From UBA1234 sp964400015 (lineage in GTDB: Bacteria; Bacillota; Clostridia; TANB77; UBA1234), in the NCBI GenBank assembly GCA_964400015.1, contig CAYNRR010000006.1:18733-82732 (forward strand): 64,000 nucleotides of DNA. The letters are read 5' to 3'. How positions within the stretch are numbered: the stretch's first letter is position 1; the number at the start of each line of letters is the position of its first letter. A program made the translations under genes and the position numbers. This document shows positions 60,361-64,000 of the stretch, one piece after another. The notes under the pieces are model-generated. The model was not told where the DNA came from and did no database searches. It was given only the letters and a program-made list of their open reading frames with translations.

Positions 60361-63300
60361 TTATTTTACAACAACTAGTTTTACATTTATTTTTTCACCG
60401 TTGATGTCTAGTTCGTTTTCTCCATCGCCTTCTACTATTACGTCTGCTAATATTTCATCGGCAATCTGCGCTTTGTTATTTTCGATTATTTCTGCTATTT
60501 TTTTGTTGTTTGAATAATACATTTCTATATGGTTTTGTACTTCAAATCCTGATTCTTTTCTTAGATTTTGAATTTTTGATATAAGTTCTCTTACGAATCC
60601 TTCTTCTATCAATTTGTCTGTTAATTCAATATCTAAAACTACAGTCATATCGCCATCTTGTGATGAAATGTATTTTTCTGATTTTGTTGTTTCTATTAAA
60701 AGATCTTCTTCTTTCAATTCAACTTTTGCATCACCAATTTCTAATACAACTACTCCATTTTCTTTTAGTTCTTTTACATATGCTGTTCCATTTCCTGCTC
60801 TTAGTAGTTGATTTATTGTTGGTAATATTGCTCCATATTTTGGTCCTACTGTTTTTAGGTTTGGTTTTACGTTATATGATACAAATTCACTTACATCTGT
60901 TTTAAATTCTATTTCTTTTACATTTAATTCTTCTTTTATGATGTAGTAATAGTCTTCGTCTAAAGTTCTGTTTGTACCTACATATGCTTTAGCTAGTACT
61001 TGTCTGTTCTTCATTCCAGAAACATTTCTACATGCTCTTCCAAGTGTAACTATTGATAGAACTTTTTCCATGTTTTCTTCTAATTTGATATCAATCATGC
61101 TTTCATCAGCTACTGGATAATCGCATAAATGTATACTTTCAGGTGCTGTTTTATCAAAGTTTACAACTAGGTTTTGATATATTTGTTCTGTCATGAATGG
61201 AACGAATGGTGCAGAAACTTTTGCAAGTGTTACAAGACATGTATAAAGTGTCATATATGCGTTTATTTTGTCTTGTTCCATTCCACTTCCCCAGAATCTT
61301 TCTCTACATCTTCTTACATACCAGTTTGAAAGTTCATCTGTGAAGTCTTGAATCAATCTTGAGCTATCTGTAACTCTGTATTCTGTCATTCCAGCGTCTA
61401 CTTCTTTAACTAATGTGTTAAGCTTTGAAAGAACCCATTTGTCCATTTGTGATAATTTATCATATTCTAGTTTATATTCTGTTGGATTGAATTTATCTAT
61501 ATCAGCATACAATACGTAGAATGCATATGTATTCCAAAATGTTCCGATGAATTTTCTTTGATATTCACTAATTCCTTCTGGATAAAATCTTGTTGGAAGC
61601 CATGGTGATGAACTTGCACAGAAATACCATCTTACAGCATCGGCACCTTGCTTGTCTAATACAGCCCAAGGGTCAACAACGTTACCTTTGTGTTTTGACA
61701 TTTTCAAGCCATCTTTATCTTGAACATGACCTAGAACCAAACAATTTTCAAATGGTGCTCTGTCAAATAATAAAGTAGATATCGCCATAAGTGTGTAGAA
61801 CCAACCTCTTGTTTGGTCAATTGCTTCACTTATGAATTGAGCTGGAAAGTGTTTTTCAAACAATTCTTTATTTTCAAATGGATAATGATATTGTGCGAAA
61901 GGCATTGAACCAGAATCAAACCAACAATCGATTACATCTGGGACTCTCTTCATCATTTTTCCACATTTTTCGCACTTTATTTTTACTTCATCTATGTATG
62001 GCTTATGCAATTCGATATCATCAGAAACATTGTCGCCAAGAGCTTTCAATTCTTCTTTACTACCGATTACATGATAGTGACCACATTCGCATTCCCATAC
62101 TGGAAGTGGTGTACCCCAATATCTAGAACGAGATAATCCCCAGTCGATAACGTTTTCTAGGAAATTACCAAATCTACCGTCTTTGATATTTTCAGGCATC
62201 CAGTTAACAGTATTGTTGTTTGCTACTAGTCTATCTCTTAAGGCTGACATTTTTATAAACCATGTATCTATTGCATAATATAGAAGTGGTGTATCGCATC
62301 TCCAGCAGAAAGGATATGAATGTTCATAAGGTAATGCTGCAAATAATAAGTTTCTGTCTTCCAAATCTTTCAAAACTAGTTTATCTGCATCTTTTACAAA
62401 AGTTCCAGCCCACTCGCCTGTTTCTTTTGTAAAGTTACCAGCTTCATCAACTAATTGTAAAAATGGTAAATCATTGTCCTTACCAACTCTAGAGTCGTCT
62501 TCACCAAACGCAGGGGCGATATGAACGACACCAGTACCGTCAGTTAATGTAACGTATCCATCTACAACTACAAAATATGCTTTTTTATCAAGAGTTGCGA
62601 AATCAAATAATGGTTCATATTCCAAGCCGTACAAGTCGTTACCTACAAATTTTCTTATAACTTCATACTCTTCACTTATTACACTACCAACTAAAGCTTC
62701 AGCCAAAATATATTTTTCGCCACTTGCAACTTTTATTTCAACATAAGTATCTTTAGGACTTACACAAAGTGCAACATTTGAAGGTAAAGTCCATGGTGTT
62801 GTAGTCCATGCTAAAATATATTTGTTTTCTTCATTTTTAACTTTAAACTTAGCGATACAAGATGTTTCTTTAACATCCTTGTAACCTTGTGCAACTTCAT
62901 GAGAAGAAAGCGAAGTACCACATCTTGGGCAGTAAGGAACAATCTTGTGACCTTTGTATAAAAGACCTTTTTCATTTATTGTTTTTAAAGCCCACCATTC
63001 AGATTCGATGTAATTATCATGATAAGTAACATAAGGGTCATCCATGTCAGCCCAGAAACCAACACGATCGCTCATTATTTCCCATTCGTGTTTGTACTTC
63101 CAAACACTTTCTTTACATTGCTTTATAAAAGGCTCAACACCATATTTTTCAATTTGAGGCTTGCCATCTATTCCAAGCATTTTCTCAACTTCAAGTTCAA
63201 CAGGAAGACCATGAGTATCCCAACCAGCTTTTCTTGGTACTTCATAACCCTTCATCGTCCAAAATCTAGGAATAACATCTTTGAAAACACGAGTTTCAAT

Positions 63301-63495
63301 ATGTCCTATATGAGGCTTACCATTTGCAGTTGGAGGTCCATCATAAAACATAAAAGTTGGGTGCCCTTCTCTATTCTTAATACTCTTTTTGAAGATATCG
63401 TTCTTCTTCCAAAACTCGATAACCTCTTTTTCTCTTTCGACAAAATTCAAATCAGTTGAAACTTTCTTGTACATTGAATCACATTCCTTGCACAT
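60361..63495 (-). CDS. ileS: isoleucyl-tRNA synthetase, long (type 2-like)
   Basis: The 1044-residue protein starts at ATG 63495 after AAAGGAG. It has the class I motif HIGHI (GKPHIGHIETR) near residue 60, the editing domain with TTPWTLPSN, the motif LKMSKHKGN (KMSKS-like) near 610, and an anticodon-binding domain. Its length and N-terminal sequence fit the long eukaryal-like IleRS class, whose members are often less sensitive to mupirocin. A T-box with an Ile specifier precedes it. Confidence 0.96.
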   Translation of the reverse strand: MCKECDSMYKKVSTDLNFVEREKEVIEFWKKNDIFKKSIKNREGHPTFMFYDGPPTANGKPHIGHIETRVFKDVIPRFWTMKGYEVPRKAGWDTHGLPVELEVEKMLGIDGKPQIEKYGVEPFIKQCKESVWKYKHEWEIMSDRVGFWADMDDPYVTYHDNYIESEWWALKTINEKGLLYKGHKIVPYCPRCGTSLSSHEVAQGYKDVKETSCIAKFKVKNEENKYILAWTTTPWTLPSNVALCVSPKDTYVEIKVASGEKYILAEALVGSVISEEYEVIRKFVGNDLYGLEYEPLFDFATLDKKAYFVVVDGYVTLTDGTGVVHIAPAFGEDDSRVGKDNDLPFLQLVDEAGNFTKETGEWAGTFVKDADKLVLKDLEDRNLLFAALPYEHSYPFCWRCDTPLLYYAIDTWFIKMSALRDRLVANNNTVNWMPENIKDGRFGNFLENVIDWGLSRSRYWGTPLPVWECECGHYHVIGSKEELKALGDNVSDDIELHKPYIDEVKIKCEKCGKMMKRVPDVIDCWFDSGSMPFAQYHYPFENKELFEKHFPAQFISEAIDQTRGWFYTLMAISTLLFDRAPFENCLVLGHVQDKDGLKMSKHKGNVVDPWAVLDKQGADAVRWYFCASSSPWLPTRFYPEGISEYQRKFIGTFWNTYAFYVLYADIDKFNPTEYKLEYDKLSQMDKWVLSKLNTLVKEVDAGMTEYRVTDSSRLIQDFTDELSNWYVRRCRERFWGSGMEQDKINAYMTLYTCLVTLAKVSAPFVPFMTEQIYQNLVVNFDKTAPESIHLCDYPVADESMIDIKLEENMEKVLSIVTLGRACRNVSGMKNRQVLAKAYVGTNRTLDEDYYYIIKEELNVKEIEFKTDVSEFVSYNVKPNLKTVGPKYGAILPTINQLLRAGNGTAYVKELKENGVVVLEIGDAKVELKEEDLLIETTKSEKYISSQDGDMTVVLDIELTDKLIEEGFVRELISKIQNLRKESGFEVQNHIEMYYSNNKKIAEIIENNKAQIADEILADVIVEGDGENELDINGEKINVKLVVVK

Positions 63496-63520
63496 TTTAA
63501 CATTCTCCTTTCTTTTGGTG

Positions 63521-63602
63521 GGACACCGGGGACGTCCGTTAAATGTTTCATTTTTCCCTTATACTGGAAATTTTGGGACATTTAACGGACGTCCCTCGTG
63601 TT
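63521..63602. repeat. REP palindrome F (between ileS and its T-box)
   Basis: The arms match REP A almost exactly, including a spacer with TTTTTCCCTT and ACTGGAAATTTT. The right edge lies just after the T-box terminator T run, as at REP D. Confidence 0.92.
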
Positions 63603-63605
63603 GCT

Positions 63606-63880
63606 TTTTAAAAAAAAGCACTTTGCCCTGCTCTACTAATGCTAGGACAAAGTGCTTTAACTTTGCTATACCACCTACATACAATCATATGAGTTCTCTA
63701 TAACGTGAGAAAATACGTCAAAACTTATTTTGATATTCAGTTTTGAAACTCCGAGGTGATTTTCGAGATACTCTTTTGCTACTGGTCTTTCACCGTACCC
63801 AGCTCGCTTTTTAGCTTTGGAGTAACCTACTATCCTCTTCATAGTCATTTATAAATTTAGAACTATAAGTTCCCTGATGT
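63606..63880 (-). ncRNA. T-box riboswitch of ileS (Ile, ATC)
   Basis: On the minus strand the T-box AGGTGGTATAGCA (63675-63663) precedes a terminator with arms AAAGCACTTTG and CAAAGTGCTTT followed by a T run. Stem I contains GAGGATAGTAGG (AGTA bulge), AGCGAGCTGGG, GGTGAAAG and a specifier ATC followed by ACCTCGGAG, which fits tRNA-Ile. It should switch ileS on when tRNA-Ile is uncharged. Confidence 0.9.
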
Positions 63881-63885
63881 GTTGT

Positions 63886-63914
63886 ATTATACCAAGTTTT
63901 TTTCTTGTTGTAAA
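63886..63914 (-). promoter_or_regulatory. promoter of the ileS T-box transcript
   Basis: TTTACA (63914-63909) and TATAAT (63891-63886) are 17 bases apart on the minus strand. The remaining 86 bases to the window end show no gene. Confidence 0.75.
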
Positions 63915-64000
63915 GACGGAATTTTATTATTAGTGTCTTATTATCTGTAGGTTTGTCAAACATATGTCACACTCACTTAGATACGCTTGCATTTGAAATA

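Overview
This window looks like a chromosomal stretch of an uncultured, endospore-forming member of the Clostridia. The base composition is strongly AT-rich, the ribosome binding sites are AGGAGG-like, and the promoters are TTGACA/TATAAT-like. T-box leaders precede aspS and ileS, an L10 leader precedes rplJ, SepF and DivIVA are present, and there are sporulation genes (spoIVFA, spoIVFB and a Spo0E-like phosphatase gene). Nearly all genes are on the minus strand; only fhs and a pflX-like radical-SAM gene are on the plus strand. I cannot name the genus.

Layout. 1-5150: three tandem SLH-domain surface protein genes, the first cut by the window edge. 5182-8694: a HIT hydrolase gene, a short alaS that lacks the C-Ala domain, and a REP-associated tyrosine transposase (RAYT) between two palindromic REP elements. 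8560-9452: a small YtxH-like gene and two half-size TauE/SafE genes. 9687-20892: rarA, ruvA, a lipoprotein cyclophilin, divIVA, sepF, an HlyD-like gene, miaA, mutL, mutS. 22473-25861: the ribosomal/transcription cluster rpmG-secE-nusG-rplK-rplA-rplJ-rplL. 26014-32145: an envelope polysaccharide cluster with murJ, an O-antigen-ligase-like gene and two glycosyltransferases. 32244-38858: the conserved spoIVFA-spoIVFB-rplU-rpmA-obgE order, with a very large prepilin-like gene inserted. 39303-49951: a PH-like membrane protein gene, a UDP-sugar pyrophosphorylase gene, aspS, fhs, pflX, a spo0E-like gene, lgt and an M16 peptidase pair. 50084-60079: a type IV pilus assembly operon. 60361-63880: ileS and its T-box.

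Main discovery. Four genes (pilB, spoIVFA and both TauE halves) are interrupted by exactly one extra base. In all four the extra base is the C of an in-frame CGG codon, the preceding codon ends in A, and skipping the C gives a GGN glycine codon that restores a highly conserved motif (PilB Walker B, the LytM HxH region, the TauE glycine motif). A hand scan of the other genes found no in-frame CGG codon, although CGG is common out of frame. I infer that CGG is not a normal arginine codon here and acts as a +1 frameshift signal, or that CGGN is read as a four-base glycine codon. I know of no description of such a system.

Second theme. Five complete REP palindromes and one half-REP share a core that reads the same at the RAYT gene. 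Two of them sit exactly between a T-box terminator and its aminoacyl-tRNA synthetase gene, and one follows the alaS stop codon directly. Other notable points are a terminator hairpin whose loop holds the promoter of the ribosomal operon, a pilin leader with two mutually exclusive pairings, a PilM-PilN fusion, and a glycosyltransferase fused to a membrane anchor and DUF4330-like domain.
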